Source of the DNA: Schistocephalus solidus
Lineage: Eukaryota > Platyhelminthes > Cestoda > Diphyllobothriidea > Diphyllobothriidae
Direction of reading: 5' to 3'
Assembly (NCBI GenBank): GCA_017591395.1
Contig: WEDG01005438.1
Location: 33,175-97,174 of the forward strand
Length of the DNA: 64,000 bases
Shown here: positions 1 to 11,009 of the stretch, piece after piece
How the letters are laid out: every line of letters begins with the position of its first letter
Position numbering within the stretch: position 1 is the first letter of the stretch
The notes under the pieces: model-generated
The model's database searches: none
What the model saw: the letters and a program-made list of their open reading frames with translations, nothing else
What the model was told of the DNA's origin: nothing
Program-made: the position numbers and the translations under genes

Positions 1-1
1 C

Positions 2-214
2 AAGTCGGGCGTCTACCAGCATGTCAGCGGTGGTTTTCTTGGTGGGCATGCAGTCCGCCTCCTCGGATGGGGTGTGGAGAATGGCACTCCCTACTGGCTG
101 GCAGCAAACTCCTGGAACACCGACTGGGGAGAAGACGGTTTCTTCAAAATCCGACGCGGCAAGAACGAGTGCGGAATCGAGGCGGATGTTAACGCAGGCA
201 TCCCAAAGGAGTGA
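2..214 (+). CDS. CTSB: Cathepsin B-like cysteine protease, C-terminal exon (partial)
   Basis: Papain-family (C1A) lysosomal or secreted endopeptidase; in parasitic flatworms such enzymes are typically gut digestive or tegumental proteases. The 70 codons visible from base 2 encode the last part of the mature enzyme. The catalytic histidine lies in [11 protein letters not shown] (residue 16 of the fragment). The catalytic asparagine lies in [14 protein letters not shown] (residue 36). The family's closing block [18 protein letters not shown] follows and the frame ends at TGA 212-214. The active-site Cys, the occluding loop and the propeptide lie upstream, outside the window, so the fragment is the 3' exon or part of it; base 1 would complete a preceding codon (Tyr in typical cathepsin B). 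No stop or frameshift is seen, so the exon looks functional. An ATG-initiated ORF in another frame over the same bases is a shadow. Confidence 0.93.
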   Translation, partial: KSGVYQHVSGGFLGGHAVRLLGWGVENGTPYWLAANSWNTDWGEDGFFKIRRGKNECGIEADVNAGIPKE

Positions 215-309
215 GGCCCTTATTGGCGATTCAGACCCTATCTCTTTCCGCACTCCCGCGACCCCCGATGTCTCCAAATACCTTCTCGTTCCTCCCCCCA
301 CCATTCACT

Positions 310-315
310 ATTAAA
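310..315 (+). promoter_or_regulatory. ATTAAA polyadenylation signal of the cathepsin B gene
   Basis: ATTAAA, the commonest variant of AATAAA, lies 96 bases after the cathepsin B stop codon. That gives a 3' UTR of roughly 110-140 bases, a plausible length. The cleavage site is not determined. Confidence 0.45.
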
Positions 316-699
316 CACCTGATTGTAATGATATAACAACAAATTATTCCCACAGTAAATGTTTAAGCACAAAACACAGTGCTGTGCGTGTGTGGTCATT
401 GCTAGTGGGAACAATGAACCACAAAACGGGCAGCGCTGTGAACTGGAGCCAAACACGTAGCACACGACAGATAAGAACAAACTGCCAAATCAAAGTCTGC
501 TCCGAAAGTCTTTTTCAGTCGTCTTGATATGGTGGTGACAACGAACCATGACTAGTTAGGGAAACAAGAGTGGGGTCGACGCTGACAAAATGGCCTTTAC
601 TACAGTCCAGAGCAATGACGGCTCTCGATGATGTGAGATCCCAGCAGCCCTCGCAAAAGCCTTAGACACGTAGTACGAACCAGATCGTTTGTGGCACGC

Positions 700-930
700 G
701 CAGTCGGGTTGGTTAATTTTGTCAGTCACCGCCCTTACACTCCCCTTTGGTTGCTCTGACATTGTCTTGTCACCAGGCGCAGGTGGGTAAGGCAGGAGAG
801 ACAGTGAGGTAGGATGCTGTGTAAGTCTGCCTCACTATAAACGAATTAACGCGGAAGTCATCAAAGCCGTTCCCACTCCGTGAACCACACTGTGGATATC
901 GTCGACTACGATGGATGAATTGTCATTTAC
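700..930 (+). repeat. Divergent copy of modular repeat U (3' body)
   Basis: The stretch aligns by eye to the 3' body of repeat U: CAGGTGGG.., a GGAGAGA.AGTGAGGTA block, GTAAGTCTGCCTCACTATAA, then GTGGATATCGTCGACTACGA. A sister copy with the same left flank (GTCGGGT..TTAA..TGTCAGTCA) lies near 19.9 kb. Divergence is high, so this is an old copy. Confidence 0.5.
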
Positions 931-3108
931 TAGCAGGCTGTAACGGAAAAATCGCCACATGAACACCCAGGTTGGCGGATGCATTGATTGCAGGAATGTG
1001 ACGCTTACAGGACAAAAACTATGATGACAGAAAAGTTCGGATTTCAATCAATAGTCTGGGTTTCTGGGCTGGATGCACAAACCCCGGAGCCTGTAGACCC
1101 ACTGTAGCCCTCCTCCTTTATATTTTATCGTGAGTAATCGCAAGCTCACAAAATCGCTGATAAATAAATCACGTCTAACATTGGAGTGCAGGCTTGGAAT
1201 ACCTGCGCGCTGGCAAATAACTTATTATACAAACGTATAGCTTCATCCCCCACAGTAAACAGACGCAGTTAGGATGGCCGTAATGATTCCGCTGATCCTC
1301 AGAGAATCGCTAATTGGATCAGCCTGAAGTTGGCGAAAGTAGACAGCCCGTGAAAAGAAGTGTCTGACGGAGTTCACACCGCGTGCTGCCTGGCCAAACA
1401 AATTCTGCAGAGGTGGGAGGGGGCTGGATGATGGCAACGAATTTCTCGTTTTTTTGGTTTGCAGCGAGATAGCGTGTGAGGATAGTGCTCGCAAAGACGT
1501 GCGCAATAGGTTGGGGCTACGGATGAAGCAACCAATAACAGTTCTGGTGAAAGAAGTACACTTTTATCCGACAACAACACCCCTGTGGGCATATTCGCTT
1601 CCTGGACTTGGTTCTCTAAAATATTGAGGTGCACTTTCAATGTTTTAAAAGACATATTTACTAATGGAAATGCAGTAACATTAAATTTGGCAACTGACTC
1701 AGTCCCCCTGCTTCATTCGACTAAATTCACGCGGAGAAAGGGTATGCATCCCATTCTTTGCCAATGACATGGCAGACTACAAGCCGAATGAAAATGGTAC
1801 AGAGAAAGGTTTTATGCTATGCATGTAGCTGGGTATGCGACAACTACCAGTCCACAGAAGTAGAGAACCTTGAAACTGGCATGGTGTTTCTGGTTTACTG
1901 GTTATCATCATAAAAACCAAGCCCAGAGCGAGCAAGTCGGTGATTCAAGCCGGAAGCCAGTTGGTCCAAAACCCTTAACCTTCGCTCGTAGGCCGCTCAA
2001 TTATGGGTTGTTCGTCTTTATGTGGCAGTCACTGATGACTCCGGTTCGGAAATCCAGAGTCAAAACGAAAAATCCGTACTTCGGTCCTAGGACCACAGTA
2101 TATGGGTAAACGCCATTCTCGCGGATATTGAATGTTCCATATTGTAACTGACAGGAAATGGGCCCGTGGTGCACGTTAACGTGAAAATAACTGGATCCAG
2201 GTCTTACCCCCGGATCATGCCGGTCTCAGGGGTTGGAAGGCAAACAAACCGAACAAGACAGCTCTAGTTTTCCTTTTGTCTGTCGGTATACATTTCCAGA
2301 GGGACGATGGTTGTGGTGGTTAGGACGATAAATACTTTCCTCATTTGCAAGGTAGCTAGCTCGATGGAAACTACTCAATGAATAAGAGAGGAAAACAGTG
2401 ATTAATCTTCATAATCCGCAGATATTTCGGTCACGTGAGGATGTCGGCCTTTGAATGAGATTTTTTCGACCCCCCGCAAGAACAACGATCTGTTGAGTGA
2501 CTACTTAAGTAGTATGAATTGATCCCGTTGATTGTCGCTACCCTTCGAAATTCAAATATATTTTATAGAAAATGTGAATAAAAATACTCTTTCTTGGAAC
2601 CATTTAGTAGCAAATAAATCTTTTACAGGTTTTATATTTAAATAAATAGTAGTCTTCGGTTTTGAAAACAATTCGAATGGTCAGACTATTCTGACATTAA
2701 GTATACATTCATAAAACATCGCTTCTGTTCATTTATTAATGTTGCCAATAAAGTAGATAACATGGTCCACATTCAGGGCAAATTTGTGCGAGGCCTATAT
2801 AACGAATTCTTAAAGGCGCGTACAAATGTATGATATTTTTTATGTGGAAAATATATCACCTGTACTCGTGAAACCCCTAATGCAAGTGTAATAGCAGGTC
2901 GGTTTCACATTTATTCGCGACTAGAAAAACTTAAAAAACCGAAAGGTATGCTTCCCTTGAGTTTAAAATTTGAAGGAACTGTAATTTTCTACTGAATGAT
3001 TACTAGAGTGAAGATTTTCACTCATGTTTCTATGAGAGGATAGTTGAATAGATGAGGGTACGAAAACCAACGGGAAATATTCGTACGGCCTAAGTAGTGT
3101 GTTTTTTT
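931..3108. other. No gene recognised; unique or very old sequence
   Basis: Only short overlapping ORFs without recognisable motifs are present. From about 2.5 kb the sequence becomes AT-rich (TTTATA and AATAAA runs) with no coding pattern. I see no RNA gene or clear repeat here. Confidence 0.5.
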
Positions 3109-3270
3109 GTAGGCGACCGGCAAAAAGCTCTTTCAGAGGCCGGCATCCTATCGTAACTGAAATATCTGGGGATTATGCTGCACGTTGATCAACATTCTAA
3201 CCCTATTTCTTTTCAAACCGAGAACACATTTTAGAATTGCGGTTAAAGTTTCATGAGATAGCACATGCAT
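3109..3270 (+). repeat. Interspersed repeat G, copy 1
   Basis: A stretch of about 160 bp resembles 7305-7462 in the same orientation. Shared blocks are TGTAGGCGACCGGC/TGCAGGCGGCCG, GCCGGCATYCT, CTRAAATAT.T..GG, a TAAYCCY block and GTT.A..TTCATGAGA. It is an old dispersed repeat of unknown class, with no terminal repeats visible. Confidence 0.45.
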
Positions 3271-3589
3271 TGCAATTCACCGTCCTGCGCACAGCCTGCT
3301 GTGGTGGACAGCATCTTTCGCGGCGATCGGTGGTGGTTTTTTTACCTATCGCAGGCAACTACCGACGTCTCGCTGTCTACCACCACTGTTCAGAAAGAGG
3401 AATTCACTCTATGCACTAAAACAACCTCGCAGGTAAAATCTGAATGGGAAAAATTGAGCAGCTTTCGGGCGAATTAATCGTGCGATGTTAGTTGTTGGTA
3501 ATAAATACACAAATATTTAATTTTTTAAGAGCCTGGTGAGATTTCACTGCCAGAAAAACCGTCTGTTAATCAGTATCACAGGCAAATTA

Positions 3590-5430
3590 CAGTAGATTGC
3601 CTAACTCATGAAATGTCATGCCCGAGATTTAAGGTGATGGTATGGCACACACTTGAGGTTGTTAATTTTGTTTGCTGCATAAAAAGCTATTTACTGAAAA
3701 AGAATTCCTTTCAGTTCTCTTTATTGAAGGTGAAATGGGGCGAAATCCAACGTTTCTTGATTTCCAGGGGTTTTCCTTCTGGACCAAACCTTCTTGTTTG
3801 TGTGTGTTGTACTATAAAGGAATATTAATACAAGCTAGAACAATTTAAAATATATCCTTTGACGGAATGGAACATTTGAACTTGCGTTCACGAAAAGCAG
3901 GTAAACGCAGGTATAAGAAATCGCGTTGTTTTCGGGTGAACAAGGGCGGATTTAGTTTTAAAAATTCAGTTTTGCAAATTTGTGACGTCTTGGGCCAAAA
4001 ATGCAATAATAAAGTTGTGTGAGTATATGTTGTTTTACCACACCGATAATTGGGACTGTAAACAAGCATATATACGAAAAGCCGCGACATGCCGTCATTT
4101 TTCTCTGTCACGGCGTAAGAAAAAGATTTCCAGACAATATTTATCTTCAGTTAAATATGAAAGAATACGGAAACTTGCAGCAGAAGGAGTGCCGCATGAG
4201 TCGTTAGCTAGTATTTTCGATATCAGTCAGGTCACTCTGTGGCGCATTCTTAATGATTGAACCGTGTATAGAAGTAAGCAGGGCGGACCAAAACGGTCCA
4301 CAAGAAAGCAGGACAACGATTTTATTCGTTGTACACTAAAAAGCATCATTATATGCCTATCGAGACCATTCACAGGAAACATGTGCCGATGTTATCTGTG
4401 ACCATAATCAGGAAAAGGATGCGGGATTTTGAATTGCACCAGGCAAATGCCACAATCAAGCCGTTTTTAAGTAGAAAACTTGTTAGATAACGTTTTCTAT
4501 TTGCTACGACGTACATTGATTACAGCCCCTCATTCTGCAAGAGCATTTACTTCTGCGATGAGGTCTAATTTTTAGATAAGCCGGCGAAGTCGACCCAGAT
4601 GGTCATATGTATAAAAAAAATTCCTCCGAGAGCACACTATATCAACAGTATCTTTCAAGAACTGCCGACATCTGATTGTTTGGATGGCCATCAAATTTGG
4701 TGGACAACCGATCGGGCGGTCGACAACGGAGGCTATTAATTATAAGGTGTTCCTCGACATTATAAAGGACGCCATCAGCTATAACGGCATACGTCGACGC
4801 AGAATGGACACAATACTTTTAAAGGATAATGCCCCAGTTTATCGCTCAAAAGAAATATGAATTTGATAAAGTTTACAACGATAATCTAACACTTTAGACA
4901 ACAGCCAACCTCTGCGCGTGTGGCCTGCAATCTATTTATTCCTGCGAACAGTCCGTACTTGAATCCAATCGAAAACCTTTTTGTAATTATCAGAAGAAAC
5001 TGGCACAAGGCGAAGAAATGTCTTTCGAGAAAAGAAAAACTTCATTTTGTGCTGCATACTCACATTGAACAAACTACTATAGACAACCTGACTACCTCCA
5101 TGTCAGACAGACTTTGTGCTGCCATAAATGCAAACAGACAGTTTACGAAGTACTGATCTTGTACATTTATTTCTATTTTATTTTCGCGTTTTTATGCACC
5201 CCCTTCATTATGCAAATTTATAGTTGGCTTAGTTTGTTGATTTGTAATATAGTGAAAAGCAATTATTTTAACATAAGTAAACATGAAGTTACAAAAAAAT
5301 AAATGCCTCCTTTTTAAGAACGGTCGTTTCTTTACTGGTCTAAAACTGGGAGACGCAGCATGGACTAATTTCGCGTAAGAGGTCCTTTCTTGTGAAATCC
5401 ATGAGAGTTCATGAGTTAGGCAATTTACTG
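3590..5430 (+). mobile_element. Tc1/mariner-superfamily DNA transposon, degenerate
   Basis: The terminal inverted repeats match at 28 of 32 positions. The left one starts at 3590 with CAGTAGATTGCCTAACTCAT; the right end, reverse-complemented from 5430, starts CAGTAAATTGCCTAACTCAT. Both ends abut TA (3588-3589 and 5431-5432), the target duplication of this superfamily, and CAGT is a common Tc1-type terminus. The interior (1841 bp in all) carries a broken transposase with helix-turn-helix and DDE pieces. The element is an immobile fossil. Confidence 0.85.
3982..5156 (+). pseudogene. Tc1/mariner-type transposase, broken by stops and frameshifts
   Basis: The N-terminal piece (3982-4257) is basic and ends in a helix-turn-helix-like block, YERIRKLAAEGVPHESLASI followed by FDISQVTLWRIL. 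This would bind the terminal repeats. The catalytic core is scattered over frames: a first acidic residue in IYFCDEV (codon 4557-4559), a second in LLKDNAPVY (Asp codon 4825-4827; QDNAP.H in the family), and the third in ANSPYLNPIENLF (Glu codon 4971-4973). The last piece, 4920-5153, stays open to the C-terminus. Several in-frame stops (for example after DEV and after APVYRSKEI) make it non-functional. The superfamily call rests on these three motifs plus the TA-flanked inverted repeats. Confidence 0.8.
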
Positions 5431-5774
5431 TAGAGGGAAAAACAAGATATGTCTCCAAAGTATCACTCAGAAGGGAACTTACGATATGGCAGGGGATGTT
5501 TTCAGCGTCCAGATCCTCCTCCGGAGCGTTGACAAGTATTTTCCGCTGGTCAAGGTCCACTATTCGCGTACCATACGATATGAATTGCTTGGCGTCCTTA
5601 AAGGTAATGACAATAAAATGACTGTAAAGTTGGTGCATACATGCGCGCGCTCTTTTTTTTTTTACGCATGCAGCGCCGCAGTGATGTCCGGTAAGAAAGA
5701 GTTGATGTGATGCAAGGGTTGGCTCATAAACGGGTTGTGACAGCGGTCAGCGCGTTTTTCTTACAATCAAACAC

Positions 5775-6215
5775 ACTTTAAACCATCACGGTGCGCTAAA
5801 AGCCGTGACTTGGAAGGTTGTCAACCGACAGGATATCTCGGATCGCATGGTCAGCTCACTGTGGGTTTGTGTGTAGTGGCTGACTGGCGGACTGAGAGTC
5901 AGGCTGCAATGGCTCCCTCTTAATGTGGCCCTTATAGCACACTCACTCAGTTGGGATCCGAGTCGCCCCTCCCTTATGTTGTTGTGTGCTTTTTTGTTGT
6001 TGGACCACAGTGCGTGGGCCTGCGCTTTATCCCATCTTCAATCTTCTTGACTCTGCCTTGACACGGGGTCCAGGTGGGGGGGGGGAAAGTGGAACAGAGA
6101 GTGAGGTAGATGCAGTGCAAGTCTACTCTCACTACAATCCAGCGCAAGGCACCGTCCCTGCTGTGATGCACAAGGTGGACATCGTCGAAAACCACAGGCG
6201 AACTCTTGTGTCGTT
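5775..6215 (+). repeat. Repeat U, nearly full copy with module-a head
   Basis: The head GCTAAAAGCCGTGACTTGGA, then TGGCTGACTGGCGGACTGAG and GGCTGCAATGGCTCC, matches copies at 25.8-26.0 kb and 43.1-43.3 kb. The shared body follows (TTCTTGACTCTGCCTTGACA, GCAAGTCTACTCTCACTA, CACCGTCCCTGCTGTGATGC, GTGGACATCGTCG). The central joint is disturbed by a TTG/TTTTTT-rich insertion near 5975-6005. No protein function is likely, although ORFs run through it. Confidence 0.7.
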
Positions 6216-6917
6216 TTTGCACCGATCGATGTCTGGCGTGCACCGATCCGACCACGAGCTGTGCTGGGTGCGTCCGTATCCAAACAGGGCACGATTAGAC
6301 CGGGACGTTCATCTCCGGTAGGCCGCACGTGGAGCGTGGGGTCGATCGGCTGTACGCTGCCTCATGGCAATTCAGTCCATTATCCCCTATGGTAATGATG
6401 TTGTTTTGGACGTATAAGAAGGCAGTAGGCGTTCCGGTTTGGGCAACTGACGGCAAAGGAATAATGAAAGCTTTTTTTTTCCGAACGACAGACAATCATG
6501 TCTTCTTTAAATTGTATACTAGAAGAAGGGCTATCTTTCGATTTTAAAAAAAAGTTTTCGAAGTCACGAATAACTTTGATCCCGATCTGCCGTTGCATTT
6601 CCGTTTAGGGCTTTCAGTCTATAAGTTGTGGGCTGTAGGCCTGCATGTCACCATGAAGATACCATATAGTGCTCATACCATATTGCGATGGATGTGAACT
6701 ACGAGCGGTATTACAAAATGCACATTTACAATACAATTTAAAAAATCGCACAATTAGAAGCTTTAAAAAACGAGTTTTTTTTTCCCATTACAGCCTTTGC
6801 AGAATATGTTAGTGGCTACCAAACGAGAACAACAAAGAAGAGGTTAGCTTACGCTTTCCATTAAAAAATATATTTGAATCATGCTACTTAATTAGTCAAT
6901 TTGGCAGGGATGCCTTT
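6216..6917. other. No gene or repeat recognised
   Basis: Short ORFs only, with T-rich runs near 6470 and 6775. I find no coding motif, tRNA-like box or repeat shared with the rest of the window. Confidence 0.4.
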
Positions 6918-7272
6918 TATGGCCGCCTAAACACGACTCGAGAATAGGAACCACCCACCCGCTTAAAATAGGTGGTCATACGGTAAATTTCAGGAAGGAT
7001 AAATACACCCATGTCTTAACGCTAACACTAAACCTTACACAAAACTAAACTGTCACCTAAATTTTAATCCTAGCCCCATCCTTATTCTAAACCCTACAGT
7101 TAGCATGTTAATAACCTTAATCCATAGCCTAATCATGGCCCTAACCCCAACTCTGACCTAAACGTAACCCTTGCCTTCATCTTAATCCTAAACCTAATTT
7201 CCTTGGAATTCAGCGCAAAGTCACATGTATTATGGCCATTCCGTTTTCCTGTGTCTCGTTAAGACGCCCATA
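6918..7272. mobile_element. Fold-back (MITE-like) element with degenerate telomere-like core
   Basis: The left end TATGGCCGCCTAAACACGAC corresponds, inverted, to the right end (reverse complement TATGGGCGTCTTAACGAGAC). The terminal repeats are imperfect and long. Between them, 7015-7200 is a run of degenerate CCCTAA units (CCTAAACC, AACCCTA, CCCTAACCCC). Related elements lie at 16148 and 17115. It has no ORF of its own. The telomere-like tract is too degenerate and too internal to be a telomere. Confidence 0.65.
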
Positions 7273-7304
7273 CAAGGCATCCTTACCGTCAATGTATCAA
7301 GTGC

Positions 7305-7465
7305 GATTTTGCAGGCGGCCGAAGAAACTTGCACGCAAAAGCCGGCATTCTGCTGTGTCTAAAATATTTTGGGTATCCACTCCAAACCATCACACGTAAT
7401 TCCACTGAAGTAATCCCCTTAATCGAAAACGCATTTCAGTTAACACTTCATGAGAATGCTCACTG
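7305..7465 (+). repeat. Interspersed repeat G, copy 2
   Basis: Matches the copy at 3109-3270 in the same orientation (GCCGGCATTCTGCT, CTAAAATATTTTGGG, CATTTCAGTTAACACTTCAT). It abuts the fold-back element on its left. Confidence 0.45.
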
Positions 7466-7764
7466 ACTGTGTGGGTTGACGAAACTGTGCCTGACCACTC
7501 ACCAGCCGATAATGCTAAAAACAGGCGCAAACAGCAGGATTTATTGCAACCAATAAATTTTGTGACGGCGTCTCAACTGCACCCGTCATTGCACCTCCTA
7601 GATAACGAATCACACGCACACAGCAGGTCGGATTTGCACAGAAAAGCAATTGATAATAGCAAGGTCATTGTTCACCGCACAGAGAATAATCAATGAAGAT
7701 GGTGACTTGAAAGCGTAATATAGGAAAGATAAAAGGGGGTGAGTAAATAGAAGACCTGGCGATT

Positions 7765-8680
7765 ACGAGGGCAATGTGCGTTTGACCACATGATCCAGCT
7801 GTTTACTTAGGTGGGTTCTCTCTCACCGTATGTAGGTTGCTTCCAAATGGCGCAAGGTTCGAGCTATTCGTGCCCGAAAAAGTACTCGGAAGGTTGTTTT
7901 GTGGTCAATAGAGTGTCCGCTATCTAGGGGATGTTTCGTAATCAAAGAACGAAGTACTTTATTTTCCAATTTTAAAAGTCATCTAGGCCCATGCTCATCT
8001 ACTAAGACTGTAAATTGCCTTTCCGTTCGCCTATTGTATTTGCATCCACAAGTGCACGTGAATTCATAAACACACTTTGGGTTGCGTGTGATTGCAAGGC
8101 ACTCTGTCCGTTTATTTGGAGTAGCTTAAGGATGACTGACGAATATGAGTTCAGCTGCATTGCACGCTTTTACAATGGTGCACCGCATTTGCCGTTCGAT
8201 GGCATTTTAATTGTTCTAACCCTCAAACAGTAAGGATATCAGAGTGGACTTTTTTGAAAGGACTGCTTCGTCAATTTGGGCCGTAAAGGATAGCTGAAAA
8301 GCTCCCATTCCTGAAAGGCTGACTCGGTGTGGACAGCAGAAAACTATTTTCTGCGAAGTAGCCCAAGTTTGGGCTACGACCACCTCGCAAATCGCTACCT
8401 CTGTTCTGTCCAATGAATTCTCGTCCTGTCTAAACCCTTGTGTGATTCTGTCCCTTAATCCGCACTGGTCCCACACGTAGACCGCCCTGTTGAAACGTTT
8501 GCAAAACTTGTTTATGGTGTTCGACGTGTGCTTTCCGGCTCCACTTAGCAGTCGTTAAGTCAGCGATTCGTTGCCGCTTACAACACCACACCTATCCCTT
8601 TGTCAACATCCATGAAATGAAACCGATATATTTGCAGGTTTCCTGGGTTTTTATGCCTCGCTGTGCTATGCGACGGCACT
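7765..8680 (-). pseudogene. Penelope-like retroelement, RT C-terminus plus GIY-YIG endonuclease, degenerate
   Basis: Read on the minus strand, a linker NAIERQMRCTIVKACNAAEL (about 8188-8129) leads into CVYEFTCTCGCKYNRRTERQ (about 8073-8014). The latter fits the Cys-X-Cys plus YIGRT block of Penelope-type GIY-YIG nucleases, with YIG decayed to YNR. Then come KHPLDSGHSIDHKTTFRVLF and a TLRHLEATYIR block matching the family's FRVL..LR..EA.AI signature, ending near 7830 with a short tail to 7765. Upstream, the open frame 8476-8216 runs into the linker and probably belongs to the RT thumb. Stops (for example after FVSHP) show it is dead. The RT palm with its catalytic aspartates is not recognisable. 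Family assignment rests on the endonuclease. Confidence 0.62.
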
Positions 8681-8689
8681 TCATATGCT

Positions 8690-9435
8690 TCAGGCTTCTC
8701 ACCGATTGAACCTTCGAAAATATAACTCACTCCCTTGAGTGTAATCCAATGGCAGCCAAGCTACTCCTTTAAACCCAGCGTGATTTTGACACATCTTCTA
8801 CCAAACGTAAGCAGCACGGAAATCTGTCACCCTCTCTCCCCTTCTCTGCATGATTTCTGATGGACCAGGGAACTGAAGCACGAAAACGGATGTCTACTCT
8901 TTCACCCTAACAGTTATCCCGACTGGTTCCTTCACTACTGGACTCGCCTTGATTCGGTTCGCATCATAGTGCCTCACAGTATCTTCTGGTAGAACCTTTG
9001 ATTAAAATAAATGGCCGAGGAATTATGGAAGCCTGGATTTTCCACCGATGAATACGAACAACTGATTTCTGATAGCAATGAATTGCCTGAGAATTCAACC
9101 AGCTGCCGATTTCATGCTTAAAACCGTTTAAGTTATGAACTAGTCAATCACTTCACCCTCGTTTCATCGTGGTTATTCGTAATAGTATTGTAGCAGTCGT
9201 CCGCCATGCTGTCAGGCCGAAGACCTCAACTGAGTCAGCAGATCGTCAGTTGCCACAAAGATCGATACATCTAGCAAGCATGGCACAAGAGCGAGTTGAA
9301 CGGCTAATTCATAACGTCAGCTACTTACTTAGTTGATCCTTTCATGCCTCTGCATATGAGAAACCAAGAGCCTGCCTGGAAGGTCAATTGAATAAGTTAT
9401 TGTTGGCCTGTTTCCCTCCCGCGAACTTAGAGTAA
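8690..9435. other. No gene recognised
   Basis: Only very short ORFs. I see no splice-compatible coding run, tRNA-like box or repeat shared elsewhere in the window. Confidence 0.35.
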
Positions 9436-9439
9436 GGCC

Positions 9440-10095
9440 AGCGGCACAAACCTTTCCAAGCTCGATCCGAAAGTTGATATGATCATTTGAGCTGAAATTC
9501 ATCAGCTACTGGAGACCGAGCCTGTAAAGTTTCGTTTCGAAGGCTTTACGCCAAGGTTACGCATTAATTTCCGCGGAAATTAATAAAGGCAGCATGGAAA
9601 CCGGAGTTCATATGCCAAAAAGCACAGGAGAAATGCTGGGAGACTGACTGGTGAGCCGAATCCCTCGCGGTAGCGAAGTGCAGCGGCATAGGATAAGCGA
9701 AACACGCGTGTCTAGGCCTTGAGCTAGTAGATGTGCTGCCATTATGGTAAATAATTAAGTTATATGTACACTCCTGCCTGTCTGTTGGCAGTTTGTGAAT
9801 AGTACGCATTTATTCCGCAGTAACCGAGGGAGTTCAACTCAAATATTCGTACCAACTTTCGGATTCAGCCTGAAAAGGTTTAATCCGAAGAATTTACTCC
9901 ACGTTCGTGCATTAATTTCCCCGGAAATTAATCACCACAGCATGGAAAGTGGAGTTTATATAGGAGGAAGCATGGAAGGAACGCTGGGGAACAGGCGGAT
10001 GAGCTGCGTCATGCGACGGCATAAGATCCGCGAAACATGCGTATCTCTGGTTTTTAACTAGTAGCCGTGCTGTCAGTATGGTAAATAATGAAGTC
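9440..10095 (-). repeat. Repeat F, direct dimer
   Basis: Two diverged direct copies with a period of about 348 bp. Each has a 22-bp palindrome, perfect at 9563-9584 and with one central mismatch at 9911-9932. Each continues with GCATGGAAA..GGAGTT, a G..GAGC.G block, GCGGCATA, GAAACA.GCGT and finally GCTGCCATTATGGTAAATAA / GCTGTCAGTATGGTAAATAA. The inverted relatives lie at 11.77-12.4 kb. ORFs across it are by-products. Confidence 0.65.
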
Positions 10096-10344
10096 CTTGT
10101 CCGTAGAAACAAACTCGTCATCGCTATTATTTCGCAAGAAGGTTTTTCTCTCTTCCTGATCCCTCGAGGGTTCAGTGACGCAAGAAGAAACAGTAGAATT
10201 AAGTATTCCATAGGAGCCCTGCATCGCCAAAAACGCAATTATCTTTAACCGATGGCAGTGCACGCCGGCTGGACTATGCTTTGGCGATGAAACAAGCTTC
10301 CCTTTTAGGTAATCCCGGAAAACAATGCTTACTACATGGAAAGT

Positions 10345-10995
10345 GCGCGCTGTGTAGACTTGCGATGCATCTACCGCACTCTCTCCTCTTCCCTTACCTG
10401 AGCCCGGTGTCAAGGCAGAGTCAAGAAGACCGGAGGCGGTTGAGGACGCAGGTGGCTGGCGCGGCTGGGTCCCCTAAGTCCTAGCCACCCTTAGGCATGC
10501 CACCACACCTCCCATGTTCGGCATTTTTTATGGGAGCGCAACCCGAATAACGCTTGCCGTGCCTTAATTTGGCCCCCGTGTTGGTCCAACGCATCAACCA
10601 CGTGGCCCGTTTAGGAGGCACACACACGATAGTTCGACCGTCAATTTCGACGATGACCACCGTATGCTCCACGGAAGGGTGGTGCAGGGACGGTGACTTG
10701 CGCGTAAATTAGTTTTAAGTGATAGTAGACTTGTGCTGCATCTACCGCACTCTCTCCACCTCCCCCACCTGAGCCCAGTGACAAGAAAGAGTCAAGAAGA
10801 TCGGAGGCGGGAGAGGACGCAGGTGGCTGGCGCGGCCGGGCCCCTTAAGTCCTAGCCGCCCCTAGGTGTGCCACCACACCTTCATGTTCGGCTTTTGTTA
10901 GCGGAGCGCAACCCGAATAACGCCTGCCGTGCCCTAATGTGGCCCCCGTTTTGGTCCAACGCATCTACCACGTGGCCCGTTTAGGGGGCACACAC
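10345..10995 (-). repeat. Repeat U, tandem head-to-tail pair (module-b heads)
   Basis: Two units with a period of about 370 bp run on the minus strand. The first starts near 10995 with CCCCCTAAACGGGCCACGTG and the second near 10625 with the same head. Both carry GCGTTATTCGGGTTGCGCTC, GGTGTGGTGGCA, GGCTGGCGCGGC-type and CCGGTCTTCTTGACTC-type blocks. The second is truncated near 10345. The unit joint is a short AC/TG run. These are among the best-preserved U copies in the window. Confidence 0.8.
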
Positions 10996-11009
10996 ACACA
11001 CTTTCTCTC

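Noticed and set aside
21..314. 97-codon ATG ORF at the left edge
   Set aside because: It is out of frame with the cathepsin B exon, which carries the catalytic motifs.
7010..7205. True telomere or recent interstitial telomere array
   Set aside because: Hexamers are highly degenerate and enclosed between inverted repeats of a short element that recurs elsewhere.
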